From the NCBI GenBank assembly GCA_964609245.1, contig CAZSSB010000030.1, positions 1 to 36,449 on the forward strand: DNA of 36,449 bases, given 5' to 3'. The translations under genes were made by a program, and so were the position numbers. This document shows, in pieces, positions 14,132 to 21,410 of this stretch. The DNA comes from JAFGCY01 sp964609245. Lineage in GTDB: Bacteria; 4484-113; JAFGCY01. Every line of letters begins with the position of its first letter. Position 1 is the stretch's first letter. The notes below the pieces were generated by a model that saw nothing but the letters and a program-made list of their open reading frames with translations, did not search any database and was not told the DNA's origin.

Positions 14132-15337
14132 TCAGTACTCGACGTTCTCGTGGTCCGTGAACTTGGAGGGCACGAGCGGCGGGTACTGGTGCAGCTTGAC
14201 GCCGGTGACGGTCACGATCGCCTTGGGCAGATAGCCACCGGCCGCGTGAATGCTGGGCCCGCTGTCGAACTCGATCAGGCACTCGTAGTCGGGGATCGCC
14301 TGCCTCAGCGCCGCTCCGATGAGCTCCTGCGGATCGAAGTCGATGCTGCTGCGCTCGGCGGCGCTCGGCTGCTCGATCCAGGCCTGCAGGCGGCTGGTCA
14401 GCCGCGGGTCGTAGCGGCCCAGACTGTCGCGGACCTCGACCACCAGCGGCAGCCAGGGCTGGGGATTGCTGGTGAGAACCAGTCTTGAATCGCAGAGATT
14501 GGCCGCGGTGAAGAAGTCGAGCGCTCGCTGCTGCACCTCGGACTGCTCGGAGTCGAGCAGCCCCTGGTAGTTCTCGACACTGATACCGACGCCGGCGGGC
14601 CAGCAGTCAAGCACGAAGTCATAACCGGCGGCCTCGCCCGCCCCGAAGCCGATGAAGCCGAAGTCCTCCAGCCTGCGCCCCGACTGGGCCAACTGTCCCC
14701 GCAGCCCCTCGGCCAGCACCTCGCCGTTAGCCAGCACCTGCCGCGACTGCTCATCGGCGGTCGACGTCCCCCGGCGGCCTGCCTGACCATCGATCAGGCT
14801 CAGCGCCCTCGTGAGCGGACTGTGCCACGCGGTGTGGCGGATCTGCCCGCTATGCACCTGGCAGGGCTGGGCATCCGGGGCCTGCTCGTCGATCACCCGG
14901 CGCACCGCGCGTTCCAGCTCGGCGGTGCCCAGGCTCAGGCTGCTGACCCGCATCGTCAGCGGGCCCTGGGAGCTGGCGGCGGCGCCGCTCGCCCCGTAAT
15001 CGGCGCCCAGCAGCGCGGCGTCCGGCATCTCGCGCACAAACAGCGACAGCAGCTCCTGCGCGGCCGGGCGGTCGAACTGCCGCTCGAAGTCGACCTTGAG
15101 CAGCGCCAGACATGAGCGCTGGGGCAGCCAGGGCGCCAGCACCAGCAGGCACAGCAGCCCCGCCGCGGTCGCCGTGGCGGTGATGCGCTGCCAGGGCCGG
15201 GCCGGGCTGATCGGCGCCATCGTCTGCGCCTTGAACAGGACCTCCTTGACGCTGGGAGCGCCGGTCGCCACCGCCGAGAAATCCAGTTGGCGGCGGGCCA
15301 GCTCCAGCGGGTCCTTGCTGTTCGTCGGCGACACCAT
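14132..15337 (-). CDS. single-pass membrane protein coupled to an ECF sigma factor (candidate anti-sigma)
   Basis: 401 residues: about 50 cytoplasmic residues (beginning MVSPTNSKDPLELARRQLDF), one membrane helix (52-71, TATATAAGLLCLLVLAPWLP), then a large presumably periplasmic domain of about 330 residues. The start codon overlaps the stop of the sigma gene by one base (TAATG), implying translational coupling and equal amounts of both proteins. That arrangement and topology are those of membrane anti-sigma factors. I see no classic zinc-binding HxxxCxxC motif in the N-terminal part. The outer domain has no motif I recognise. The call as anti-sigma is inference from context. Confidence 0.65.
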   Translation of the reverse strand: MVSPTNSKDPLELARRQLDFSAVATGAPSVKEVLFKAQTMAPISPARPWQRITATATAAGLLCLLVLAPWLPQRSCLALLKVDFERQFDRPAAQELLSLFVREMPDAALLGADYGASGAAASSQGPLTMRVSSLSLGTAELERAVRRVIDEQAPDAQPCQVHSGQIRHTAWHSPLTRALSLIDGQAGRRGTSTADEQSRQVLANGEVLAEGLRGQLAQSGRRLEDFGFIGFGAGEAAGYDFVLDCWPAGVGISVENYQGLLDSEQSEVQQRALDFFTAANLCDSRLVLTSNPQPWLPLVVEVRDSLGRYDPRLTSRLQAWIEQPSAAERSSIDFDPQELIGAALRQAIPDYECLIEFDSGPSIHAAGGYLPKAIVTVTGVKLHQYPPLVPSKFTDHENVEY

Positions 15338-15888
15338 TACAGATTCACCTCGAAATCATCCCCCAGCAGTTCAGCCAGTTTCTTGCGGGCGCGGTGGATG
15401 CGGACCTTGACCGTGCCCTGCGTGATACTCATCACCTCTGCGATCTCCTTGATGCTGTAGCCCTCCAGCGCCGACAGCGCCAGCGGCAGCCGCAGGTTCT
15501 CCGGCAGCCGGTCCAGCGCGCGGAACACCGCCCGCACCTCGGCCTGCCGCTGCGGCCCGCTGATCGTCGGATAGCGTCCCAGGCGCTCCCAGACAATCTG
15601 ATCACCGCCGAAGTCCGCGACGTCGAGCTGCCGCTTGCGCCGCCGGAGGTGGTCGATGTGCAGGTTGCGCATCAGCCGCATGAACCAGGGGCGGAAGCGC
15701 GTGATGTCGCGCAGCTTGTCGTAGTGGCGGATCGCCTGGGCGACGGACTCCGCCAGCAGATCCTCGGCGTCCTCGCGGCGGCCGCAGAGGTAGAGGGCCA
15801 GGCGCCACGCCTGCAGGTGGACCTCTTCGTAATGCGCCACGAACTGCGCGTTACGAACCGCCACTGCTTCACTCCGCGTGAGCGCCAT
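15337..15888 (-). CDS. ECF-type RNA polymerase sigma factor
   Basis: 183 residues with both DNA-binding regions. Region 2 spans about 20-90: EDAEDLLAESVAQAIRHYDK, then FRPWFMRLMRNLHIDHLRRR. Region 4 is the C-terminal third: LPENLRLPLALSALEGYSIK, EIAEVMSITQGTVKVRIHRA and RKKLAELL, a helix-turn-helix. There is no region 1.1 or 3, which is typical of group 4 (ECF) sigma factors. It should redirect RNA polymerase to a small regulon, held in check by the coupled membrane protein. ATG at 15888 is taken because homology begins nearby and TATTAT lies 9 bases upstream; longer in-frame starts exist. Divergent from the Clp-like gene. Confidence 0.93.
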   Translation of the reverse strand: MALTRSEAVAVRNAQFVAHYEEVHLQAWRLALYLCGRREDAEDLLAESVAQAIRHYDKLRDITRFRPWFMRLMRNLHIDHLRRRKRQLDVADFGGDQIVWERLGRYPTISGPQRQAEVRAVFRALDRLPENLRLPLALSALEGYSIKEIAEVMSITQGTVKVRIHRARKKLAELLGDDFEVNL

Positions 15889-15897
15889 TGCTATCAC

Positions 15898-15903
15898 ATA
15901 ATA
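15898..15903 (-). promoter_or_regulatory. candidate -10 box TATTAT for the sigma factor operon
   Basis: TATTAT on the minus strand, 9 bases before the ATG. It shares an 86-base divergent region with the promoter of the Clp-like gene. Confidence 0.45.
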
Positions 15904-15962
15904 CCCTGACGCCAGTGGACCAGTTTGGTTACACACCTATTAATGCATGGATCGCGGGGGGG

Positions 15963-15968
15963 TAAACT
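15963..15968 (+). promoter_or_regulatory. -10 box TAAACT for leaderless Clp-like gene
   Basis: TAAACT, 6 bases before the ATG at 15975. TTAATG (15940-15945) lies 17 bases upstream as a weak -35. There is no ribosome site. Confidence 0.5.
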
Positions 15969-15974
15969 AAATCT

Positions 15975-17306
15975 ATGCCACGCAAGAAGGACGAGGACGC
16001 CAAGCCCCCGGCCAAGAAGCCCGCTCGCAAGCGCAAGACCACTCAGAAGCGCCGCAGCACCACCAAGAAGGCCACGCCGGCGCGGTCCGCCAGCAGTAAG
16101 GCCAAGCGCGCGGCGGCCGCGACCGGTGCCGAGCATCCGGCGGATCTGAGCAGCACCAAGGGCGCTGCCACGTTGGTGACCGACTTCGAAGCCACTATCG
16201 ACATCATCATCCCGCCCCACGCCCGCTCGCCGGTCGACGACATTACCGAGGTGCTGCGCCGCGAGGTGATCGGCCAGGAGCGTGCGATCAAGGCCATCGC
16301 CCGCGCGCTGCTGAGGAGCCAGGAGGGCTTTCGCACCCCGGGCCAGCCGATCAGCGTGATGTTCTTCGCCGGGCCGACCGGCGTGGGCAAGACCGAGACC
16401 GTCCGCGCCCTGGCCCGCGCGATGCACAACGACTGGCGCGCGATCCTCAAGATCGACTGCAGCGAATACGCCGAGCCCCACGCAATCGCGCGGCTGATCG
16501 GCGCGCCGCCCGGCTACATCGGCAGCGACCTGCCGGCGGTCTTCGCCCGCGAGAACGTGGAGGGCATCAAGAACCGGCTGATCCTGTTCGACGAGATCGA
16601 GAAGGCGCATCCGCGGCTGCACAACATCCTGCTGCAGATCATGGACGAGGGGCGGATCACCCTGGCGCGCCGCACCAAGGACGACGACGGCATCGTCAGC
16701 TTCGAGGACTGCATCATCATCCTGACCAGCAACGTCGGGGCCCACGACATCGACGCGATCCTGCACGCCCACCGCATCGGCTTCCGCAACGAGCCCGTGA
16801 TCGATCACGTTCAGACCGACCAGCAGATCTACGAAGCGGCCAAGGAAGCGGCCAAGAAGATGTTCAACCCCGAGTTCCGCAACCGCCTGACGGAGTTCAT
16901 CGTCTTCCGCGCCCTCGGCCGCGGCAGCCTCTACAAGATCCTGCAGAAGCTGCTCAACATCAGCGCCGAGCGCTTCGCCAGCCTCGGCTTCCACCTGACG
17001 CTCAGCGACGAGGCCCGGGACTGGCTGGTCGACCGCGGCATCGACCAGGAGCTGGGGGTGCGGCCTCTGGTGCGGGCCGTCGAGCGCCACATCGACACCA
17101 AGGTGGCGGAGCTGCACGCCTACGGGCTGATCAAGGAGGGCGACGTGCTGGAGGCCCACGTGGTGGAAACCGACGAGGTCTACGCCGACGGCGAGGTGCG
17201 CACCGAGATCATCTTCAAGCGGGCGCTGCGGGCCGATGAGATCAGCAAAGGCGGGGCGCGCAAGCGCAAGAAACGGGTAAAGACCCAGATAAACCTGCGC
17301 TACTAG
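15975..17306 (+). CDS. compact Clp/Hsp100-type AAA+ ATPase with basic N-terminal tail
   Basis: 443 residues with one AAA+ module of the Clp D2 class, in place of the usual two-ring ClpA/B/C (750-860). Residues 1-50 are a Lys/Arg/Ala/Pro tail resembling histone H1. Then come Walker A GPTGVGKT (133-140), pore loop GYIG (180-183), Walker B LILFDEIEK (202-210), sensor-1 LTSNVG (250-255), arginine finger FNPEFRNRL (297-305) and a sensor-2 ELGVRPLVRAVERH in the D2-small domain. An IGF tripeptide (268-270) sits where ClpA, ClpC and ClpX carry the loop that docks on ClpP, and which ClpB lacks. So it may be an unfoldase partner of ClpP, not a disaggregase; that is inference. No Clp-N domain and no ClpX zinc finger. 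A basic tail also closes the C-terminus (KRKKRVK). Confidence 0.9.
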   Translation: MPRKKDEDAKPPAKKPARKRKTTQKRRSTTKKATPARSASSKAKRAAAATGAEHPADLSSTKGAATLVTDFEATIDIIIPPHARSPVDDITEVLRREVIGQERAIKAIARALLRSQEGFRTPGQPISVMFFAGPTGVGKTETVRALARAMHNDWRAILKIDCSEYAEPHAIARLIGAPPGYIGSDLPAVFARENVEGIKNRLILFDEIEKAHPRLHNILLQIMDEGRITLARRTKDDDGIVSFEDCIIILTSNVGAHDIDAILHAHRIGFRNEPVIDHVQTDQQIYEAAKEAAKKMFNPEFRNRLTEFIVFRALGRGSLYKILQKLLNISAERFASLGFHLTLSDEARDWLVDRGIDQELGVRPLVRAVERHIDTKVAELHAYGLIKEGDVLEAHVVETDEVYADGEVRTEIIFKRALRADEISKGGARKRKKRVKTQINLRY

Positions 17307-17341
17307 GCCGGTCCGCGCCGGCAAAGCCGCGTCTGAGCGGA

Positions 17342-17347
17342 TATAAT
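17342..17347 (+). promoter_or_regulatory. -10 box TATAAT, leaderless coiled-coil gene
   Basis: Perfect TATAAT, 7 bases before ATG at 17355, in the 48-base gap after the Clp-like gene. Confidence 0.65.
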
Positions 17348-17354
17348 CTAGGCG

Positions 17355-18164
17355 ATGGACACCGCATCGGCGAGCGCGTACGCGCCGGTGCCGGAACCGG
17401 TCCTGGTTGGGGAGCTCGGGTCGCTGGCGCGGCAGGCGAACCTTCAGCGCATGGAGCGCGCGATCGCCGCCCAGCAGGCCCGAACCACGCTGCAGGAGGC
17501 GGCCGCCCGCGAGGCTCGCGTGCCTGGCGCCGCGCGGCAGCAGGCTGGCAGCAGGCAGCCGGCCGCGGATCCGCGCGCGCGGCTGGCGGCCCAGCGGCAG
17601 AGCCGGCCGTTCGAGGTCACCGACCTGTTTCCCCACCAGCGCGTACCCACCGACCGGCGCGCCCCGGCCGCCGACGACCCCGACGGGCAGGTACGCCAGG
17701 AGCTTCGAGACGTGCTGGGCGAACTGCGCAGCCTGCGGGGCGAAATCAGCACCATGAGCCGCCTGCTGGGCCAGCCGGTAACCCAGTCGCCGGCCTTCAA
17801 GGGTGTGCTGCAGCAGCCCGACCCGCTCGACAGTGACGAACGGCTGGGCCAGTGGCGTGATACCGAGGTCAGGCTGGAGGCGCGGGCGGACGCCGCGGCG
17901 GAGCGACGCGAGGAGCGTGAGCTGAGCGTCCGGAGCATCCTGCGCGAAAACGAGATCCAGCGCATCGAACGCCGCCAGAAGGAGCTGCTGATCGCTCTCA
18001 AGCGTGCGGAGAAGCATCTGAGCCAAGCCCCCGAGCGGCTGCCGCCCGGCCTGCGCGACCGCATCATCGGCGAGATCTACCGCGCGCGCTACAGCATCGC
18101 GCTGTTCGGCGGCACCTACGGCGGCGGCCCGGCGACCGGCATGGCCTTCGACGGCACCATCTGA
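17355..18164 (+). CDS. hypothetical coiled-coil protein
   Basis: 269 residues, no family recognised. Residues 15-95 are rich in Ala, Arg and Gln with little structure predicted. Residues 110-140 (VRQELRDVLGELRSLRGEIS) and 165-235 (REERELSVRSILRENEIQRI, then ERRQKELLIALKRAEKHL) have heptad-like spacing and high charge, so coiled coils are likely. The last 25 residues are Gly-rich (FGGTYGGGP). There is no signal peptide or membrane helix. The start is fixed by TATAAT 7 bases upstream. It follows the Clp-like gene closely and could be an adaptor or scaffold, but nothing in the sequence shows this. Confidence 0.7.
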   Translation: MDTASASAYAPVPEPVLVGELGSLARQANLQRMERAIAAQQARTTLQEAAAREARVPGAARQQAGSRQPAADPRARLAAQRQSRPFEVTDLFPHQRVPTDRRAPAADDPDGQVRQELRDVLGELRSLRGEISTMSRLLGQPVTQSPAFKGVLQQPDPLDSDERLGQWRDTEVRLEARADAAAERREERELSVRSILRENEIQRIERRQKELLIALKRAEKHLSQAPERLPPGLRDRIIGEIYRARYSIALFGGTYGGGPATGMAFDGTI

Positions 18165-18225
18165 GCCACCCACCGGGATTCAGCCTGACTCTGGAAGCAA
18201 CAGGAGTTGGATCCAGTCGCACGGA

Positions 18226-18250
18226 CTTGAGTAGCTTCGCGCTACTCAAG
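18226..18250. terminator. perfect 10-bp hairpin at the end of a minus-strand gene
   Basis: Ten-base arms (18226-18235 and 18241-18250) with a 5-base loop. It overlaps the stop codon of the minus-strand secreted protein gene and lies 60 bases after the plus-strand coiled-coil gene. It has no T run on either side, so termination is possible but not certain. Confidence 0.45.
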
Positions 18251-18970
18251 CACGGGCATCTCGTAGGTAAAGGTGCAGTAGTCGTCGAAAAGCGTGACGC
18301 CTTCCTTGGCGGAGTACACCTCGTAATGGAATGCTCCATCCACTTCCGCGGGCGTGTCCTCGTTGTCCTCGACGAAGCTCACGGGCAGGCCACCCGCGCC
18401 GAGTATGTCTCCGTTGTCGTCGACGCGCAGACAGTCGATGAACAGCCCGCCGGGACGCCAGGCGGGATCAGTGAACGACTCATAGAAGCGTGCCGTGTAG
18501 GGGTTGATGCCCGCGTGGTAGCGGACGATTCTCTCTGTCGGCGTCATCGCCCTGAATTCGTCATAGCCTTCGCGCGTCACCAGTTCGGGGAACAGGTCCA
18601 AGCCCGTTCTTGGCAATTCGTTATGGATCGCGAAGTACTTGCTGATCAGTAACAGCGTGGACTGCGTGGTCCAGCAGTGCCCACCGACGATGTGCTTGAG
18701 CCCGAGCACTTTGTCATCACCCGGCCACTGTGGAACGGCACTCGCCGCCTTGATCCCAATTAGCGCGTCCACTTCGGGGGAGGCCCCTGCCAAATCGATG
18801 TACACCTGTTGTTCAATGTCGGCGCTGAAGTCGTGGGCCACTAGCAACGAAACAACCTCCAAATCCGGCACCGGCTCAGACTGGGCTGCAAGTGGCCGCA
18901 ATCCTGCGCCGAGGACTGCCACGCAGCCCAGAAAACCCACTGCGAATGCTCGCATCAGTTGACTCAGCAT
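18242..18970 (-). CDS. secreted hypothetical protein
   Basis: 242 residues from the ATG at 18970. Residues 1-29 form a signal peptide: a basic start, the hydrophobic core FAVGFLGCVAVLGAG, and LRPLAAQSEP around the cleavage site. The mature part contains GHCWTTQSTLLLISKYFAIH, TPTERIVRYHAGINPYTARF, GGLFIDCLRVDDNGDI and DGAFHYEVYSAKEG; I do not recognise a family. The start is set by GGGAGG 7 bases upstream and TATAAT (19004 to 18999); a longer frame to 19144 would place both inside the gene. Base composition is less GC-rich than the housekeeping genes nearby. Confidence 0.75.
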   Translation of the reverse strand: MLSQLMRAFAVGFLGCVAVLGAGLRPLAAQSEPVPDLEVVSLLVAHDFSADIEQQVYIDLAGASPEVDALIGIKAASAVPQWPGDDKVLGLKHIVGGHCWTTQSTLLLISKYFAIHNELPRTGLDLFPELVTREGYDEFRAMTPTERIVRYHAGINPYTARFYESFTDPAWRPGGLFIDCLRVDDNGDILGAGGLPVSFVEDNEDTPAEVDGAFHYEVYSAKEGVTLFDDYCTFTYEMPVLE

Positions 18971-18998
18971 CTCACTTCCTCCCATCGACCTTGCCTGC

Positions 18999-19004
18999 AT
19001 TATA
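18999..19004 (-). promoter_or_regulatory. -10 box TATAAT for the secreted protein gene
   Basis: TATAAT on the minus strand, 28 bases before the ATG, giving a leader of about 21 nt with GGGAGG. Confidence 0.65.
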
Positions 19005-19177
19005 GATATAGGACTCCAATCACGCCCGCAGGTTCGCGGTGAGAGGCTGGCGGGACGCAATGTGGCAATCCGCACGCGGCAGGCCGGGCGGCGCTCTGTT
19101 ACACTAGATGTATCTGGCCGTGGAGCCCGAGCGAAGTCAATCATTTACCCGGCAACTCCCGGTGAGCTTAAACAACC

Positions 19178-19224
19178 GCCGCGGACCCGGCCGGCCGAAC
19201 ATTCGCTTTGGGGACGTCCGCGGC
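19178..19224 (+). other. long-range 9-bp inverted repeat in a methyltransferase leader
   Basis: GCCGCGGAC (19178-19186) pairs with GTCCGCGGC (19216-19224) across a 29-base loop. It lies in the roughly 300-base gap between divergent genes, 44 bases before the ATG of the methyltransferase. TACACT at 19100-19105 may be its promoter. The rest of the gap shows nothing I can name. Confidence 0.4.
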
Positions 19225-19267
19225 CTTCGCTTCCACCCATACTCACTTCTTCTCCAGGAGCCCTGCC

Positions 19268-19987
19268 ATGAGTCAACCACAGCCCGAGTGGCTGCCCGGG
19301 GTGCAGCCCGCTGACAGCATCGCCCGCAACCTGACCGCCTACGAGCTGGAATGCAGCGCGACGGACCCCGAGCAGCGCCTGGAGCGTGCGATGCAGGCCG
19401 TGCTGCCCTGGGAGGGGCGCATCGTGCTGGACATCGGCTGCGCCAGCGGCTTCCACCTGCTGCGCTTCGCCGAGTCGGCGCAGCACGTCTTCGGCGTCGA
19501 GCCCGACGACCTGCTGCGGCTCAAGGCGATGAAGCGCGTCGCCTACAACAAGGGGCGCAACGTCTCGGTGCTGACTGGCTCCGCCGAGAAGCTGCTGCTC
19601 AGCGACTCCAGCATCGACGTGGCCCACGCGCGCTTCGCCTACTTCTGGGGACCGGGCAGCGAAGCGGGCATGGCCGAGCTTGAGCGCGTGGTCAGGCCCG
19701 GCGGCGCGGCGTTCATCATCGATCTCGACTTCGAGCAGGGCACCTACGGCCGGTGGCTGAGCAGGATCGTCCCCCACCGCCACGGCGACGCGCAGCTGGC
19801 GCGCTTCTGGATCGCGCACGGCTTCACGGTGAGAAGCGTCGAGAGCGAACTCAGCTTCGCAAGCCGCGAGGACCTGGAGCTGGTGATCGTCAACGAACTG
19901 GGCAAGGCCCTAGCCGGTGAAGTGCTCGGCGAGCACAAGGGCACGCGCGTCGACTGCACCTACCAGCTGATCTGGCGGAAGTACTGA
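19268..19987 (+). CDS. SAM-dependent methyltransferase (type 11)
   Basis: 239 residues. Motif I VLDIGCASG (53-61), then HVFGVEPDD at the end of beta2, LTGSAEKLLLSDSSIDVAHA as the motif II/III region and LERVVRPGGAAFIIDLDF as the post-motif strand: a normal class I methyltransferase of the Methyltransf_11 kind. The C-terminal part (SFASREDLELVIVNELGKAL) forms the substrate lid; the acceptor is unknown. The ATG at 19268 is set by CAGGAG 7 bases upstream. No signal peptide. Confidence 0.88.
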   Translation: MSQPQPEWLPGVQPADSIARNLTAYELECSATDPEQRLERAMQAVLPWEGRIVLDIGCASGFHLLRFAESAQHVFGVEPDDLLRLKAMKRVAYNKGRNVSVLTGSAEKLLLSDSSIDVAHARFAYFWGPGSEAGMAELERVVRPGGAAFIIDLDFEQGTYGRWLSRIVPHRHGDAQLARFWIAHGFTVRSVESELSFASREDLELVIVNELGKALAGEVLGEHKGTRVDCTYQLIWRKY

Positions 19988-20055
19988 CGGCGCGAACCGG
20001 ATGCGGCGCCTGCGGGTCTCAGGGGCAAGAGCTGAGTCCTGCGGAGGATATCGGG

Positions 20056-21294
20056 ATGAACGCCATGTGGTCGCATCGGTGGATTCCGTGGTTGATCCTT
20101 GTCGCCAGCGCGCTGGCTGCGCTTGGGATGCCGGGCCGATCGCACTGCGCGACGCTGGTGGAGACACTCCAGCCACCGACGGGCGCCGAGGAAGTCAGGC
20201 ACCTCCGGTTAGCCGGCGACCTGCTCCTGGTTGGTGCCAGACACAGCGAGGGTGGTCTGCACTGCTACGATACGGCGACTCATCAGCGTCGGTGGACCCT
20301 CGACCTGGGGGAGCTGCTCGGGTCCACGAAATGCGAAGGAATCGAAGTGATAGTCCTGCCGTCCATCGGAGCTCTTGCGCTGGATGGGAGCAAGCTCTAC
20401 ATCACAACATCTGACCGGCTCATTGAACTGGATGCGAATACCGGTCAGGTGATCCAGTCGGCGAAGCTTCGGGGCTGGCCGCAGGAAGTCTTCCCGGTGA
20501 CGATGTATGGGCACGAGGTTGTCGTCACCGTCACGTCAAGCGACATGTGCGTACACGACGCCCAGGAACTCCGGACCGTCCACTGGCTTGACCGGCCGGC
20601 CGGCGGGGTGTGCTGCGCCGCCTTCGACGATTCAGCGGGCACGCTGTTCATCGTGACGCGTGAGCCGGACGAGATCGTGAAGTACACGTTCGACTGGTCC
20701 GGACCCCGGCTCACCCGCAGCACCACGAGCGCCGCCTGCGGCCCGCGGCCGTTCGGCTGCGAGCTTGTGGAATGCGGTCTGGTCGCTGTAGCCTGCACGG
20801 GGGACGCTGCAGTCTGGACGTACGACCGTACTACGCTCAGTCACGTGTCCACGTACGTGGGGTTAACCCGGCTGGCAGACATTGGCTACTACGATGGGCA
20901 GCTCGTGCTCGTGGGAATTGATGTGCCAACAAGGGTCGGAGCTTGCCGTGGTGCAGTGGAAACACTCGATCCAGTCACGGGGCTGCGGCACACTGTGTAT
21001 TTCGGTGGTTCAGACCCGACACGCGTGGTCCCCGCACCCTGGCCCAACGCATGCTGCGTGGTCGACGTTGGCCGAGAGGAATGGGAGCTTGTGCCAGAGA
21101 TCGGGGGAGGCTGGACGAGTGAGCACATCTGGGTCGACGGCCACCTGTGGACATTCGACGTCCAGACACTCGAGCTGATCGACACGATGCCGCTCGCCGG
21201 GGTCTACCCTTACTGCGTCAGTGGCGGCAGCCGGAACCTGGTGTATCTGATCAGCCCGGATGGGACTGCAATCAACGCCTACAGCATCCCGTGA
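20056..21294 (+). CDS. exported beta-propeller-like protein
   Basis: 412 residues. The N-terminus has a signal peptide (WIPWLILVASALAALGM, then a likely cleavage near SHCA). The mature protein is a run of short beta strands with recurring patterns like LRLAGDLLLVGA, LALDGSKLYITTSDRLIELD, YDGQLVLVG and VDGHLWTFD. These resemble the blades of PQQ/WD-type beta-propellers (strand, GxxLYV, strand), though I cannot count blades firmly. Nine or more cysteines suggest disulphides outside the cytoplasm. Start at 20056 is set by GGAGG 8 bases upstream. No catalytic motif is recognised. GC content is lower than the flanking methyltransferase. Confidence 0.75.
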   Translation: MNAMWSHRWIPWLILVASALAALGMPGRSHCATLVETLQPPTGAEEVRHLRLAGDLLLVGARHSEGGLHCYDTATHQRRWTLDLGELLGSTKCEGIEVIVLPSIGALALDGSKLYITTSDRLIELDANTGQVIQSAKLRGWPQEVFPVTMYGHEVVVTVTSSDMCVHDAQELRTVHWLDRPAGGVCCAAFDDSAGTLFIVTREPDEIVKYTFDWSGPRLTRSTTSAACGPRPFGCELVECGLVAVACTGDAAVWTYDRTTLSHVSTYVGLTRLADIGYYDGQLVLVGIDVPTRVGACRGAVETLDPVTGLRHTVYFGGSDPTRVVPAPWPNACCVVDVGREEWELVPEIGGGWTSEHIWVDGHLWTFDVQTLELIDTMPLAGVYPYCVSGGSRNLVYLISPDGTAINAYSIP

Positions 21295-21378
21295 CGGCTG
21301 CGTAACGCTGTGCGGGGGCGAGGTAGATGCTCTCAGCGAGTCAGAGTCCGTCAGACAGAGCGCGAACCCGAGGCGGCC

Positions 21379-21384
21379 TATAAT
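21379..21384 (+). promoter_or_regulatory. -10 box TATAAT for the VWA protein gene
   Basis: Perfect TATAAT 26 bases before ATG at 21411; the leader of about 20 nt holds GAGGTGG as ribosome site. Confidence 0.65.
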
Positions 21385-21410
21385 GGTCACAGATTGCGAG
21401 GTGGGCATTC

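Noticed and set aside
15894..18173. 759-codon minus-strand open frame
   Set aside because: It lies opposite the Clp-like ATPase and coiled-coil genes; its Leu/Asp/Val-rich translation is typical of antisense frames in GC-rich DNA.
19108..19314. Short frame starting just after TACACT
   Set aside because: Composition is random-looking and it runs through the leader and start of the methyltransferase gene in another frame.
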